Positions 1 through 8,955 are shown, counted from the first letter of the stretch. The stretch is DNA of 42,499 bases from WHSV01 sp050694055 (GCA_050694055.1 JBOGWX010000137.1:1-42499), one strand, 5' to 3'. Program-made: numbers and translations. Notes: generated by a model not told the origin, from the sequence alone.

Positions 1-626
1 GTGGCCCAGCGAGTTAGTTCGTGACGGCTCGACAGTTGCAGCTTGCGCAACACGGCCGAGACGTGGCTCTCGACCGTCTTGGTCGAGATGTGCAGCTCCT
101 TGGCGACCTCTTTGTAGGCGTAGCCGCGGGCGATGTAGCGCATGACCTCGCGTTCGCGCTGGGTCAGTTGATCGAGTTCGGGATCGATGGAGGTTTGCAC
201 CGAACCGGCGAAAGCATCAAGGACGAACCCCGCCAGGCGCGGCGAGAAGACCGCATCGCCGTCGTGGACGCGCCTGATCGCGTTGGCGAGCTCGGCAGGC
301 GAGATCGACTTGGTGACGTAGCCACGGGCGCCGGCCCGGATGATGGCGATGACGTCTTCGGCCGCGTCGGACACCGACAGAGCGAGGAAGCACGCGTCGG
401 CGTTGACCTTGCGGACCTGCTCTATGACCGCAAGCCCTCCGCCGCCGGGCATGTGCACGTCGAGCAGGATGACGTCGGGTTGCTTCTCGACGATCCCCTT
501 CACCGCGCCGGCGACATCGCCCGCATCGCCGACGATGGAGAACTCGTCCCCGAGCTCGGACCGCACGCCGGACAGAAAGAACTGGTGATCGTCCACGAGG
601 AAGACGGTGATGCTTGCGTTCTTCAT
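1..626 (-). CDS. NarL/LuxR-family response regulator (C-terminus cut by window edge)
   Basis: DNA-binding response regulator, partner of the kinase directly upstream. Reading the minus strand from ATG at 626 gives a receiver domain with acidic residues VDD at 11-13, the phospho-acceptor Asp at about residue 56 (VILLDVHMP) and the conserved Lys in YVTKSISP. A LuxR helix-turn-helix follows (LTQREREVMRYIARGYAYKEVA, then STKTVESHVSAVLRKLQL). The frame is still open at base 3, so only a few C-terminal residues are missing. The start overlaps the kinase stop in an ATGA arrangement (623-626), which implies translational coupling. The PspC domain of the kinase and the divergent LiaF-like gene suggest control of a cell-envelope stress response, as in LiaRS-type systems; that role is inferred. 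Confidence 0.93.
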   Translation of the reverse strand, partial: MKNASITVFLVDDHQFFLSGVRSELGDEFSIVGDAGDVAGAVKGIVEKQPDVILLDVHMPGGGGLAVIEQVRKVNADACFLALSVSDAAEDVIAIIRAGARGYVTKSISPAELANAIRRVHDGDAVFSPRLAGFVLDAFAGSVQTSIDPELDQLTQREREVMRYIARGYAYKEVAKELHISTKTVESHVSAVLRKLQLSSRHELTRWA

Positions 627-1951
627 TCTGACCTCGACAGGCTCAGTCTGACCTCGGTCCCCTCCCCGGGGGCGCTGATGATCTCGGCGTGTCCGCCGTT
701 GCGCTCCATGCGCGCTCTGATCGATTCCGCTATGCCGCCGCGGTCCGCAGGAACCTCGGCGGGGTTGAAGCCCTTTCCCGAGTCGCGCACGAAGGCCGTG
801 ATGACATGCTCTTCGACTTCGACGTAGACCGAGACCGCGGTTGCGCCCGAGTGCTTGGCCGCGTTGACCGTCGCCTCGACGCACGCGTGAACCATCGCCA
901 TAAGGCGCTCGTCCATCGACCGGTCGCCAACGACTACGGCTTCGACGGGCACGTGGTGAAGGCTCTCGACCCTGCCGGCCAGCGCGTCGATCGCGGTGCT
1001 AAGGAGATCTGCCGCCGCATCGCCACTCTGACCGAACAACCACGAGCGCAGCTCGCGTTCCTGCACGCGCGCCAGACTCGACATCCTCTGAGGATCATCG
1101 GTTCGCTGGATCAGCGCGAGGGTTTGCAGTACCGAATCGTGCAGGTGCGCCGCCATCTCGGAACGTTCCTCGGAGCGGATGCGCTCCCGCCGTTCGTCGG
1201 ACAGCTGCTGGGCGAGCCGCCACAGCCAGGGCCCGAAGATGAGGCTGACCCCCACGATCGTGACGAGGATCGGCACCAGCACGAACCCGGCGCGCGAGAG
1301 CGGCACGTTCGCCGAAACTAGAGCCCCCGTTCCCGCAAGGATGAACAATCCACCGGCAGCCGTTCGACGCAGCGATGCCTTGCCGGCGAAAACTGCTTCG
1401 AGGGGATTGGTCGGGGCGCGGCCGGACAGGGGGCTGTCGGTGGCGTCGTTACGCACCCAGATCAAGGTGGCGCCGAACGCCGCAAGGGCGAGGGGCCACA
1501 CCAGCGAATCGCCGGGCCAAAAACCGGTGCCGCGCACGACGAGCAGCAACCCGAAGCTGATGGCCCCGACCGCGGTCGCCTGTCGCAACGGGCTCGTCGT
1601 GAGAGCGAGGCGCGCGGGCTGAGGCTCGGCCCCCGCCTCGTCCGACCGGGCCCAGGCCAAGAGGTAGAGGGCGAGGCCGAGCCCAGAGCCGAGGGACAGC
1701 ACGATGAAGGCCATGCGGATCACGGTGGGATCGATGCCGGTTACCTCGGCGATGCCGCCCGCGGTGCCGGTCACTATGCGGTTGTCGGCGCTGCGCCTGA
1801 ATCCCAGCGACGAAACTCGTTCTCTTAGTGGTGGCTGGGTGTCCGGGTGCGGTGGCGCCGTCTCCGGGCCGTCGGTGGTTGCTCGGGCGATAGTGCACTT
1901 CCTTGGTAGTAGCTGCGGTGAGAATGACCGGCTTCGTAACGATGTTCGCAC
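623..1951 (-). CDS. PspC-domain sensor histidine kinase
   Basis: Membrane sensor kinase that would phosphorylate the response regulator overlapping its 3' end. Order of parts: a poorly conserved N-terminus, a PspC domain (about residues 48-105, with TGTAGGIAEVTGIDPTVIRMAF and a membrane segment), further hydrophobic segments (about 128-165 and 198-245), a HisKA_3 dimerisation helix with the phospho-acceptor His at about 271 (AAHLHDSVLQTLA), and a HATPase domain (VEATVNAAKHSG; DSGKGF; GGIAESIRARMERNGG). PspC fused to a NarL-type kinase is a known actinobacterial arrangement for envelope-stress sensing. The start is uncertain: the first 45 or so residues have no recognisable domain and no clear ribosome site precedes 1951, so translation may begin further in. 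It diverges from another PspC-domain gene at 2064. Confidence 0.9.
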   Translation of the reverse strand: MRTSLRSRSFSPQLLPRKCTIARATTDGPETAPPHPDTQPPLRERVSSLGFRRSADNRIVTGTAGGIAEVTGIDPTVIRMAFIVLSLGSGLGLALYLLAWARSDEAGAEPQPARLALTTSPLRQATAVGAISFGLLLVVRGTGFWPGDSLVWPLALAAFGATLIWVRNDATDSPLSGRAPTNPLEAVFAGKASLRRTAAGGLFILAGTGALVSANVPLSRAGFVLVPILVTIVGVSLIFGPWLWRLAQQLSDERRERIRSEERSEMAAHLHDSVLQTLALIQRTDDPQRMSSLARVQERELRSWLFGQSGDAAADLLSTAIDALAGRVESLHHVPVEAVVVGDRSMDERLMAMVHACVEATVNAAKHSGATAVSVYVEVEEHVITAFVRDSGKGFNPAEVPADRGGIAESIRARMERNGGHAEIISAPGEGTEVRLSLSRSE

Positions 1952-2063
1952 AGGGTCCCCGGTGCGCCTACCCGGGACCTCCCCGAACTTTCCCGGGGCG
2001 TCTCAGGGTTTCCATAGGGGGATTCCTGATGTTCGGGGGCCGAGCAAAGACGATGATGCGGTC

Positions 2064-3488
2064 ATGCCAGAGAACGAGGAAACGCAGCCGAGCCCGGCCG
2101 AGAATGCCGGGCACACATCCGGTAGCCCACCCGCCTCCGGAGGCCGGCCGGCCGCCGAAGGACCCGCGACCGACGGCGGTTCTCAGGCTGGCCCACCCTC
2201 TGCGCCCCCAGGGCAGCCGCACGGCGGTTACCGCCAGGCGCCACGCTTGACCCGTCGCACGCACGACAACGTCATCGGTGGTGTGGCAGGTGGAATCGCC
2301 GACTACTTCGGCGTCGATCCGCTGCTGGTGCGTCTCGCCTTCGTGGGACTAGCACTGCTCGGTGGCGGCGGAGTGCTGCTCTACGTGCTGGGATGGATCT
2401 TCATCCCGGCACGGGGGGCGGGGGAGCCCACCGGCGTGGGGCCGAAGGCCGACGTCGCCAAGTGGCTGGGCATCGCCCTGATCGTGATCGCCGCGCTCGT
2501 CCTCGTCGACGGCCTCGGGTGGGCCGCCCGAGGTCTGGGCCCCCTCGAACACCTCTTCTTCGCAACCATCCTCATAGGCCTCGGCGTCTTCCTACTCCGC
2601 AAAGAGCCTGCGCCCGCCCAGGGTGCGATCCCGACTCCGCCGCCTCCGGCCGGCGTTCCGGCGCAAGGAGACGCGCGGGACCAAGCGACCACTCCGATGA
2701 CGGCCACCGAGTACACCCACGCGGTCCCCGGCGCGTCGTATCCGGCGCCGCCCCCCGGCTACCAGGCCGCGGGCGCCCACCGGCGACCTCGGGAGCGATC
2801 CCGCCTCGGGCTGTTCACCCTCGCGGCAGTCCTGCTCACGACCGGAGCCGCAGCGCTGCTGAACAACCTGAACGTCACGTCGTTCGATGGCGGGCAACTG
2901 GGAGCACTGGCGCTTGCGGTGCTGGGAGGGGGGCTCATCGTCGGAGCGTGGTGGGGCCGGGCTCGCTGGTTGATCGCGCTCGGAGCCCTGATGTTCCCGT
3001 TCGTGGCCTTCTTCAGTCTGATCGATCTGAGCAACGTGTCGTGGGAGGGACACGTCGGGAGCACCTACTGGAGTCCACGGTCCCAAGAAGAGGTCGGCGG
3101 CGGCTACGAGCTACTCGCCGGCGAGATGACCGTCGACCTGACCGACTTCGAGTTCGCCCCCGAGGAGCCGGCGCAAGTGGACGTCGACATGACCCTGGGG
3201 CAACTGACCGTCTTGGTCCCCAGGGCCACCTACATCGAGATGGACGGCAGCCTCGAAGCGGGAGAGATCAACTTCTTCAGAACGCGCCGCGCCGGCGAGG
3301 GAGTGAGTGTGGTCGAGAGCCACGGCAACCCGGACTCAAGGGCGCGGCTTGCGCTGAACGTCGAGGGGGCCTTCGGCCAGATCGAGATCCTGCGCGCCTC
3401 GAACCGGGCGCAGCTGCAAGGGCCCACCTCCGAGCAGCAGGAGGCGGACCCCCCACGATCACAGCAACCCAAGAAGGAGAGGCCCTAG
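2064..3488 (+). CDS. PspC-domain membrane protein with LiaF-like C-terminal domain
   Basis: Multi-pass membrane protein, 474 residues from ATG 2064. A Pro/Gly-rich N-terminus of about 60 residues precedes a PspC domain (about 61-117, with NVIGGVAGGIADYFGVDPLL and a membrane helix). Two more helices lie at about 134-150 and 163-178, then a linker, then a cluster of hydrophobic helices (LFTLAAVLLTTGAAALL; LGALALAVLGGGLIVGAW; LIALGALMFPFVAFF). The soluble tail resembles the LiaF/DUF2154 fold (AGEMTVDLTDF, MTLGQLTVLVPRATYIEMDGSLEAGEINFF, GAFGQIEI). It diverges from a PspC-domain kinase, so it is probably a modulator of that two-component system, as LiaF is for LiaRS. This start avoids the divergent kinase gene; the frame is open further upstream, but that part lies opposite the kinase. 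Confidence 0.88.
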   Translation: MPENEETQPSPAENAGHTSGSPPASGGRPAAEGPATDGGSQAGPPSAPPGQPHGGYRQAPRLTRRTHDNVIGGVAGGIADYFGVDPLLVRLAFVGLALLGGGGVLLYVLGWIFIPARGAGEPTGVGPKADVAKWLGIALIVIAALVLVDGLGWAARGLGPLEHLFFATILIGLGVFLLRKEPAPAQGAIPTPPPPAGVPAQGDARDQATTPMTATEYTHAVPGASYPAPPPGYQAAGAHRRPRERSRLGLFTLAAVLLTTGAAALLNNLNVTSFDGGQLGALALAVLGGGLIVGAWWGRARWLIALGALMFPFVAFFSLIDLSNVSWEGHVGSTYWSPRSQEEVGGGYELLAGEMTVDLTDFEFAPEEPAQVDVDMTLGQLTVLVPRATYIEMDGSLEAGEINFFRTRRAGEGVSVVESHGNPDSRARLALNVEGAFGQIEILRASNRAQLQGPTSEQQEADPPRSQQPKKERP

Positions 3489-3761
3489 GTGAGACGTCAT
3501 GACATCGACCCACTATCGCTGGTGTTCGGACTGATGTTCACTGCCGCGGGAGCACTGTTCATGTCCGCCAACCTCGACTTCTCGGATCTCAAGGGCGAGT
3601 GGATCTGGCCGGTTCCCCTCGTGCTGCTCGGGATCGTGTTGCTGGTGAGCGCGCTCACCCGCAGGGACGACGAACCTCTGCGCGCGGATTCGGCTCCCGG
3701 GCTGCCGAACGAAGAGACCTCTCGTGACCCCTCAGAGACGAAGCGCGATGAAACGCTCTAG
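3489..3761 (+). CDS. small two-helix membrane protein
   Basis: A 90-residue protein whose GTG start directly follows the TAG stop of the PspC/LiaF-like gene, with an AGGAG ribosome site inside that gene's last codons. It has two hydrophobic segments (PLSLVFGLMFTAAGALFMSA and WIWPVPLVLLGIVLLVSAL) and a charged tail. No family is recognised with certainty; it resembles the membrane part of LiaF-like proteins. Tight spacing indicates co-transcription and a shared role in the envelope-stress module. Its last 30 bases overlap the end of the convergent VWA gene. Confidence 0.75.
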   Translation: MRRHDIDPLSLVFGLMFTAAGALFMSANLDFSDLKGEWIWPVPLVLLGIVLLVSALTRRDDEPLRADSAPGLPNEETSRDPSETKRDETL

Positions 3762-5048
3762 CTGTCGCAGCGTTCGGACCTCCGCCATGTCGTCGATGCA
3801 GGCGGCGTAGACGGTCGCCAGCGAGTCCCCGGTGTCCCAATAAGAGCGCGGTTCCGGGTTGAGCCAGTAGGTCTTGTGGGCCGAGGCGCGGATCTCCTTC
3901 AGTGCCTCGGCCCTCGACGCTCGGTAGTTGTTGCGAGCATCACCGAGGATGAGAACCGTCGAGCGCGGAGTGAGACTGTCATCGTAGCGTTCGAGGAAGT
4001 CCTCGAACGAGCCCCCGTAGTTGGAGTGCGAGTCGATCCGTACCACGTTCGCCTCCGAGTTGATCTTGCCGACGGCATCCACGAAATCTTCGTGCTCGAA
4101 GAGTCGTGTGACCTCGTCGATGGTTTCCAGGAACACAAACGACCTGACCTTGGTGAACTGCCATGCGAGCGCATGCACCAGCATCAGCGAGAAGCGGGCG
4201 AAGCGGGCTACCGAATCGGAGACATCGCACAGCACGACCAGCTCGGGCCGGTGCGGTGCTCGCTTGCGGTTCACGAGGTCGAAGGGCACTCCGCCGGTCG
4301 ACAGTGAACCTCGGACCGTCCGGCGCATGTCCAGGCGTCCGTGACGCGCTCGGCGGTGCTTGACGGCAAGCCGGGTGGCGAGTTTTCGGGCGAGTGGCCG
4401 TACCGAGCGCCGTAACCGCTCGAGCTCGTCGGCCGTGGCGGTGGTGATGGCCACGTCCTCAGGCAGCGGCCGCACCGAGTAGCGCGCTACGGCCTCGGCC
4501 CCCCTGCGGCGAGCGACCCGCCGGCGGACCTCGGCAGCCGCGCCGGCCCGCCAGGCGGCCAGCCGGCGCTCGAACTCAGCGCGTGCCACTCTCGACTCGA
4601 CCGAGTTGTCGTCCGGCGGACGTGCCAGCGCGCCGATATCGAGCGCGCGCCAGACGGGATACTCGAAGAAGAGGTTGCCCGACGGAGAGTCCTCGACTCG
4701 CCCGAACTCATCGACGGCGCGCCGGGCGAGTTCCTGCAGACCTCCTCCATCCCCACTTCCGAGCGCGTCTCGCAACTCGGTCATGAACTGCGCGGGATCG
4801 GCGGGCTGCGGGGGCGGCTCGTCGCTCGATGCGGGCCGGGTTCCGAAGTAGAGCTCGAAGAGCAGGTCGAAAGCGTCTCGATGAGTGTTGCTCTTCACCG
4901 TCGTCGCCGCCAGCGCACAACGAACCGCGGACTTGTCGAGAAAGTCGACGTGCTCGAGGCTGCGGAGGGCATCGAGGTTCTCGCCGACCGACAGCGGCAC
5001 GCCGGCCTCTCGCAGAGCCTCGGAGAAAGCGAGCAGCCGGTCGAGCAC
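3732..5048 (-). CDS. CoxE-like von Willebrand factor A domain protein
   Basis: A 438-residue cytoplasmic protein. The N-terminal part is helical (LLAFSEALREAGVPLSVGENLDAL). The C-terminal half is a VWA domain with an intact metal-ion-dependent adhesion motif DxSxS (LVVLCDVSDSVARFA) and the CoxE-type ending (YWLNPEPRSYWDTGDSLATVY). Such proteins work with a MoxR-type AAA+ ATPase as a chaperone pair that inserts metals or remodels partner enzymes; the matching ATPase is immediately upstream. The frame stays open into the ATPase gene, so I chose GTG at 5048: it lies two bases after the ATPase stop and has a GAGG ribosome site about six bases upstream. No client enzyme such as carbon monoxide dehydrogenase is visible nearby. 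Confidence 0.88.
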   Translation of the reverse strand: MLDRLLAFSEALREAGVPLSVGENLDALRSLEHVDFLDKSAVRCALAATTVKSNTHRDAFDLLFELYFGTRPASSDEPPPQPADPAQFMTELRDALGSGDGGGLQELARRAVDEFGRVEDSPSGNLFFEYPVWRALDIGALARPPDDNSVESRVARAEFERRLAAWRAGAAAEVRRRVARRRGAEAVARYSVRPLPEDVAITTATADELERLRRSVRPLARKLATRLAVKHRRARHGRLDMRRTVRGSLSTGGVPFDLVNRKRAPHRPELVVLCDVSDSVARFARFSLMLVHALAWQFTKVRSFVFLETIDEVTRLFEHEDFVDAVGKINSEANVVRIDSHSNYGGSFEDFLERYDDSLTPRSTVLILGDARNNYRASRAEALKEIRASAHKTYWLNPEPRSYWDTGDSLATVYAACIDDMAEVRTLRQLERFIALRL

Positions 5049-5050
5049 GT

Positions 5051-5944
5051 CTACCTCGGGGCCGTCCCGATCAAGTGATCGGTTGCGCGCTCGATGTCGG
5101 AGCGGAACTTGAGGACGACGGACAACGTCCGGCGAATCATCTCCTCGTCGAGGATCTCGGCCCCGAGGTGCGCCAGGGTCTGGGCCCAGTCGAGCGTCTC
5201 GGCTATCGACGGCGACTTCTTCAATTCGAGGTCCCGGATGCTGTGCACCACGCGCACGAGCTGTGCGGCGAGCTTCTCGGATATCTCGGGAACGCGCTTG
5301 GTGACGATGGCCAGCTCGCGCGCGGTGGTGGGGTAGTCGAGAAAGAGGTAGAGACAGCGACGTTTGAGCGCCTCGGACAGTTCCCGAGAGTTGTTCGAGG
5401 TCAACACGACGTACGGGGGCCGGTCCGTCCGGACGGTGCCCATCTCGGGGATGGTGATCTGCCAGTCGGAGAGAACCTCGAGCAGCAGCGCCTCCGCCTC
5501 GTAGTCCAGCTTGTCGACCTCGTCGATCAGCAGGACCACCGCCTCGGCGGAACGAAGCGCGCGGAGCACAGGGCGTTCGAGTAGGAACGGCTCGCCGAAG
5601 ATGTCGTCGGAGAGCTCGTCCCAAGAGTCCCCGCCGGCCTGGATGCGAAGCAACTGCTTCTTGTAGTTCCACTCGTACAGGGCCTTGGTCTCGTCCACGC
5701 CCTCGTAGCACTGGAGACGTACGAGCTCGACGCCCAGGAGGGACGCGAGCGACTTGGCCAGTTCGGTCTTGCCCACGCCGGCCGGGCCCTCGATGAGCAG
5801 AGGCTTGGACAGCCTGTCCGCCAGCAGGACGATGGTGGCGATGTCGTCGTCGGCCAGATAGCCGGTCTCGGCCAGCCGGGCGGCGACGTCGGCGGAGGTC
5901 GCAAAGTGCGGTGGATGAGCCGGTTGCAGGTTCACCGCGCGCAT
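5051..5944 (-). CDS. MoxR-family AAA+ ATPase
   Basis: A roughly 297-residue AAA+ ATPase. It shows Walker A (LLIEGPAGVGKTELAKSLAS), Walker B (AVVLLIDEVDKLD), the sensor region (PPYVVLTSNNSRELSEALKRRC) and the MoxR C-terminal helical lid. It forms a two-gene unit with the CoxE-like VWA protein that starts two bases after its stop; together they should act as an ATP-driven chaperone. Start candidates are ATG 5944, GTG 5935 (better spaced from an AGGA) and TTG 5962; I list the ATG. It diverges from the secreted peptidase gene, leaving about 120 bases that must hold both promoters. Confidence 0.93.
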   Translation of the reverse strand: MRAVNLQPAHPPHFATSADVAARLAETGYLADDDIATIVLLADRLSKPLLIEGPAGVGKTELAKSLASLLGVELVRLQCYEGVDETKALYEWNYKKQLLRIQAGGDSWDELSDDIFGEPFLLERPVLRALRSAEAVVLLIDEVDKLDYEAEALLLEVLSDWQITIPEMGTVRTDRPPYVVLTSNNSRELSEALKRRCLYLFLDYPTTARELAIVTKRVPEISEKLAAQLVRVVHSIRDLELKKSPSIAETLDWAQTLAHLGAEILDEEMIRRTLSVVLKFRSDIERATDHLIGTAPR

Positions 5945-6062
5945 CCTAGTCCGGCCGCTCAAGTGCTTCGGATTCTTGACGATGTCCTGGGGGTGCCGCG
6001 GGACCGGCGGCAGCGATCTTTACGGGCATCCATCCGATCGAGCCGAGGGGGGCGCTACAGCA

Positions 6063-7751
6063 TTGCGTTTCGATCTTTGGTCGCGACCCGGTGAGGGGAG
6101 CGGCGCCACCAAGACGCCGGGCGGCGGCCCCGGGGGAGGCCACTTCAGCCGCCTCGGCAGCGCGGCGCTGATCGCCACTGCGACCTTCCTGTTGACGGCG
6201 GGGCTTCCGCTCGCTCAGGCACAGGACCCGGAGCTCTCAGAGCCGCTCGCCCCTGCCATCCGAATCAATTTCCAGCCTGAGGGTTCGGAGCCGGTCTGCG
6301 GCTTCTCGCCGGACTACGGCGCGGTCTTCGGCGCCCGCGACGGTCTCGGCTACGGCTGGAACCAGGATCACACCGACGTCACCGTCGCGCGCGAGCCGAG
6401 CGAGGACCGGCGCCTGGACACACTCACTCAGGTGCGCGCCGGCGGAAGCTGGGAGATCGAGCTGGCTAACGGTGAGCACGACGTACGAGTGAGCATCGGT
6501 GACGCCGCGGAGGCTTCGACGCACACGCTCAACGTCGAGGGGACGCCCTTCTTCGACGCCACGCGGCTGGACGCCGGACAGTTCCAGGAGGTGGCCCGGA
6601 CGGTCACCGTGACAGACGGGAAGCTGACACTCGATGGGGGCCCGGCCCCCGAAGGGGCGACGCGCATCAACTACCTCGAGATCGACGCCTCCGGCGCTCC
6701 GGAGCACTGCGATGAGCCCGGGGACACCGAGAACCCGAAGCCGCGGCCGGCGCGGCCCGCGGGCTCGGCTTCGATCACGGGCCCGGTGACGCAAGTGTCG
6801 TCGACTGCGCTCACGACACCCATCAACGTGAACTTCCAGCCCAAGGGCTCGCCCGAGGCATGCGGATACACACCCGATAGAGGGCGCGTGTTCGCCGACC
6901 GGCACGACCTGAGCTTCGGATGGTCGAGCGACCACCTCGATCGGGCTCGGGATCGCGGGGTCAGAAAGGACCAGCGCAAGGACTCTCTGATCCGTTTCGG
7001 CGCGGGCGACTCATGGGCCATCGCACTGCCTGCGGGCGAGCACCTGGTGAAGATCGGAGTGGGAGACGCGGTCTACGGCTCGGTCAACACCGTCGAAGTC
7101 GAAGGAGTGAGCTTCTTCGAGCGAGTGAGCTTGGAGGCGAACCACTTTGCGACCCTGACGCGCACCGTCCTGGTGGAGGACGGGTATCTCACGGTTTCCG
7201 GTGCAGCGAACAATCGGCGCACGAGGCTCAACTTCATCGACATCAACTCACCCGGACCGCGCCTCTGCAAGGATGGCCCGATCTCCGGCGAAGCCACCGT
7301 CCTGCCACCCCGCCCGTACGGGCGCGAGGGCCTCAAAGACGTCTTCGGCCGGCACTGCAACTCGCAGGCCAACGACGGTCGCGCTTACTTCCCGTCGGCC
7401 GGCGGTCGCGGCAGCTACGGCTACGTGTACTTCCACTCGCGACTCAGTCACGTAATCGGACGCAAGATCCTCCGCAAGATCAACACGAGGGCCAAGGCCA
7501 ACGACTACGGGGTATGGGGCTACGCGTGCCGCATGAAGACCGGAGGGACGTCGTGGAGCGTGCACTCCTGGGGGGCCGCGATCGACACCAACACGCTGCG
7601 CAACCCTTATGGCCAGCGTCATTGGAATGGCCGGGGATCGAACGGTAAGCCCTTCGGCAAGTTCCTTCCCAACATCTGGATGGATCGGGGCTTCTACTGG
7701 GGCCTCAACTTCAACGATCCCATGCACTTCCAATACGTGAGCGGCTACTAA
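6063..7751 (+). CDS. secreted protein: two malectin-like domains plus M15 (VanY/endolysin-type) peptidase
   Basis: Exported protein ending in a zinc peptidase. A hydrophobic export segment (LGSAALIATATFLLTAGLPLAQAQ) precedes two homologous malectin-like carbohydrate-binding domains (RINFQPEG...GYGWNQDH and INVNFQPKG...SFGWSSDH), each ending in a NYLEID/NFIDIN-type strand. A short linker leads to an M15 domain with the metal motif HxxxxxxD (SVHSWGAAIDTN) and the catalytic/metal motif DPMH (NFNDPMHFQY), which match the Asp-His pair of M15C endolysin-type enzymes. Likely substrate: peptide bonds of peptidoglycan, with the malectin-like repeats binding glycans; this is inference. The start is uncertain: TTG 6063 has a GAGGGGG site about ten bases upstream, and ATG 5982 is the in-frame alternative. 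Its stop overlaps the next start (TAATG). Confidence 0.85.
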   Translation: MRFDLWSRPGEGSGATKTPGGGPGGGHFSRLGSAALIATATFLLTAGLPLAQAQDPELSEPLAPAIRINFQPEGSEPVCGFSPDYGAVFGARDGLGYGWNQDHTDVTVAREPSEDRRLDTLTQVRAGGSWEIELANGEHDVRVSIGDAAEASTHTLNVEGTPFFDATRLDAGQFQEVARTVTVTDGKLTLDGGPAPEGATRINYLEIDASGAPEHCDEPGDTENPKPRPARPAGSASITGPVTQVSSTALTTPINVNFQPKGSPEACGYTPDRGRVFADRHDLSFGWSSDHLDRARDRGVRKDQRKDSLIRFGAGDSWAIALPAGEHLVKIGVGDAVYGSVNTVEVEGVSFFERVSLEANHFATLTRTVLVEDGYLTVSGAANNRRTRLNFIDINSPGPRLCKDGPISGEATVLPPRPYGREGLKDVFGRHCNSQANDGRAYFPSAGGRGSYGYVYFHSRLSHVIGRKILRKINTRAKANDYGVWGYACRMKTGGTSWSVHSWGAAIDTNTLRNPYGQRHWNGRGSNGKPFGKFLPNIWMDRGFYWGLNFNDPMHFQYVSGY

Positions 7752-8923
7752 TGAGGGACTTCGTGCGCAACCGACTCGCACTTCTTGCCGCGCTGTGCGG
7801 CGCGGTCGCGGGGATCGGAACCTGGCTCGCGGCTCCGGCCGAGCAGGCCGCCGGCATCGCCCCGTTGCCCTCGGCGGGCCGGCCCACCGACGCGGGGGTC
7901 GTGCGCCACGTGGTGGAGCGTCCCGGCGTCGGAACCGCCTTCGTCGAGGACCGTCCCGGCGCCGACCTCTTGAGGGTCACGATCGGCGGCGACTCCAAGA
8001 CGGCCCCCACTTCGGGCGAGGTGACCAATCCGGCTATATCCGAGTCCGGATCGATCGCTTGGGCCGAGGACCACTCCACGATCAAGCTCTGGGATCCTCA
8101 CACCGACGAGCTGACGAGCCTCGGCCGGCCTCAGGGAACGACGGCCGTGTTCTCCCCCGCATTCGTGACCGAGGACCAGATCGCCTCCGTTGCCCAGGAG
8201 CCGGTGCCGGGCGTGCCGGGGGAAGACGACGGTCTCAACAATCTCTTCGAGGTCGACGCCGTCACCGGGGACTGGACCGCGCTGACGGCTTTCGAGGGCC
8301 GGCCGGACGACTGGACGGCGTTGCGCACTCCGGTCGTCGCGCCCGCAGGCGACGTGCTTTTCGTGCGGGTTCGTGGGGATTCGCAGGCGACCGTCCCTCC
8401 CACGTTCGAGTTGTGGTCCGCCGGCGGCGAGGAAGCTCTGAAGATCGCACAGTTGCCGGGAGAGATGTACCTCGCGGGCTTCCAGGAGAACACCCGCCTG
8501 TGGAACGCCCCGAGCGAATTCTGCGACGACTGGGGCCTCTACGAGGAGACGGCGAACGGCCTCGATCGGATTGGTTGCGGGGCGGTGCTGGCCGACCCCC
8601 TCGATGCGGTGGATCCAGACCTGGAGCACGAGCAGCACTCCGACTTTGCGGCGCCGGTCGGGCACGCGCACGGCGAGCTCGGCGTGATGGTCGGGGACTT
8701 CGGCTCGCGCGCCGAGGCCGCGGCCGTCGCGGCGCGGATGGACCAGGTCGCGGGGCTGCGGGTCGCCACGCACGACTCCATGCCCCACGCGGTGGCGCCG
8801 GGAGCGTGGGTGGTGGTGCGTCCCGTGGCCCCCGGGATCTCTCCGGAAGCGGCGCTCGAGACCGTTCGCCGGGAGCTTCCGGACCTCGCCGGGACGGTTT
8901 TCATCGGCCCTCTCGGCGAGTAG
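7751..8923 (+). CDS. secreted beta-propeller-like protein with SPOR-like tail
   Basis: A 390-residue exported protein whose ATG overlaps the stop of the malectin-peptidase gene by one base, so the two are translationally coupled. The N-terminus is a signal sequence (LALLAALCGAVAGIGTWLAAPAEQA). The middle has propeller-like repeats (SGSIAWAEDHSTIKLWDPHTDELTSL and similar Asp/Trp-containing strands). The last 90 or so residues (ELGVMVGDFGSRAEAAAVAARM...WVVVRPVAPG) resemble a SPOR peptidoglycan-binding fold, though weakly. No named family is recognised. Coupling to a probable peptidoglycan peptidase suggests a helper or anchoring factor acting at the cell wall. An 8-bp hairpin straddles its stop codon. 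Confidence 0.8.
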   Translation: MRDFVRNRLALLAALCGAVAGIGTWLAAPAEQAAGIAPLPSAGRPTDAGVVRHVVERPGVGTAFVEDRPGADLLRVTIGGDSKTAPTSGEVTNPAISESGSIAWAEDHSTIKLWDPHTDELTSLGRPQGTTAVFSPAFVTEDQIASVAQEPVPGVPGEDDGLNNLFEVDAVTGDWTALTAFEGRPDDWTALRTPVVAPAGDVLFVRVRGDSQATVPPTFELWSAGGEEALKIAQLPGEMYLAGFQENTRLWNAPSEFCDDWGLYEETANGLDRIGCGAVLADPLDAVDPDLEHEQHSDFAAPVGHAHGELGVMVGDFGSRAEAAAVAARMDQVAGLRVATHDSMPHAVAPGAWVVVRPVAPGISPEAALETVRRELPDLAGTVFIGPLGE

Positions 8924-8931
8924 TCGCCGAG
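8912..8931 (+). terminator. hairpin spanning the stop codon (possible terminator)
   Basis: CTCGGCGA and TCGCCGAG form a perfect 8-bp stem around a 4-base loop containing the TAG stop of the secreted propeller-like gene. No T-run follows, so this is only a possible terminator; it could instead stabilise the mRNA end. Confidence 0.45.
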
Positions 8932-8955
8932 CCCGGTGCAATTTCACTAAGGCGT

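Noticed and set aside
21..827. A 268-codon open plus-strand frame at the left edge
   Set aside because: It is antisense to the response regulator and kinase, both of which have complete motif sets on the minus strand.
1704..2063. Upstream extension of the PspC/LiaF-like gene by 120 codons
   Set aside because: Most of it overlaps the divergent kinase gene and encodes no recognisable domain; ATG 2064 gives a normal protein.
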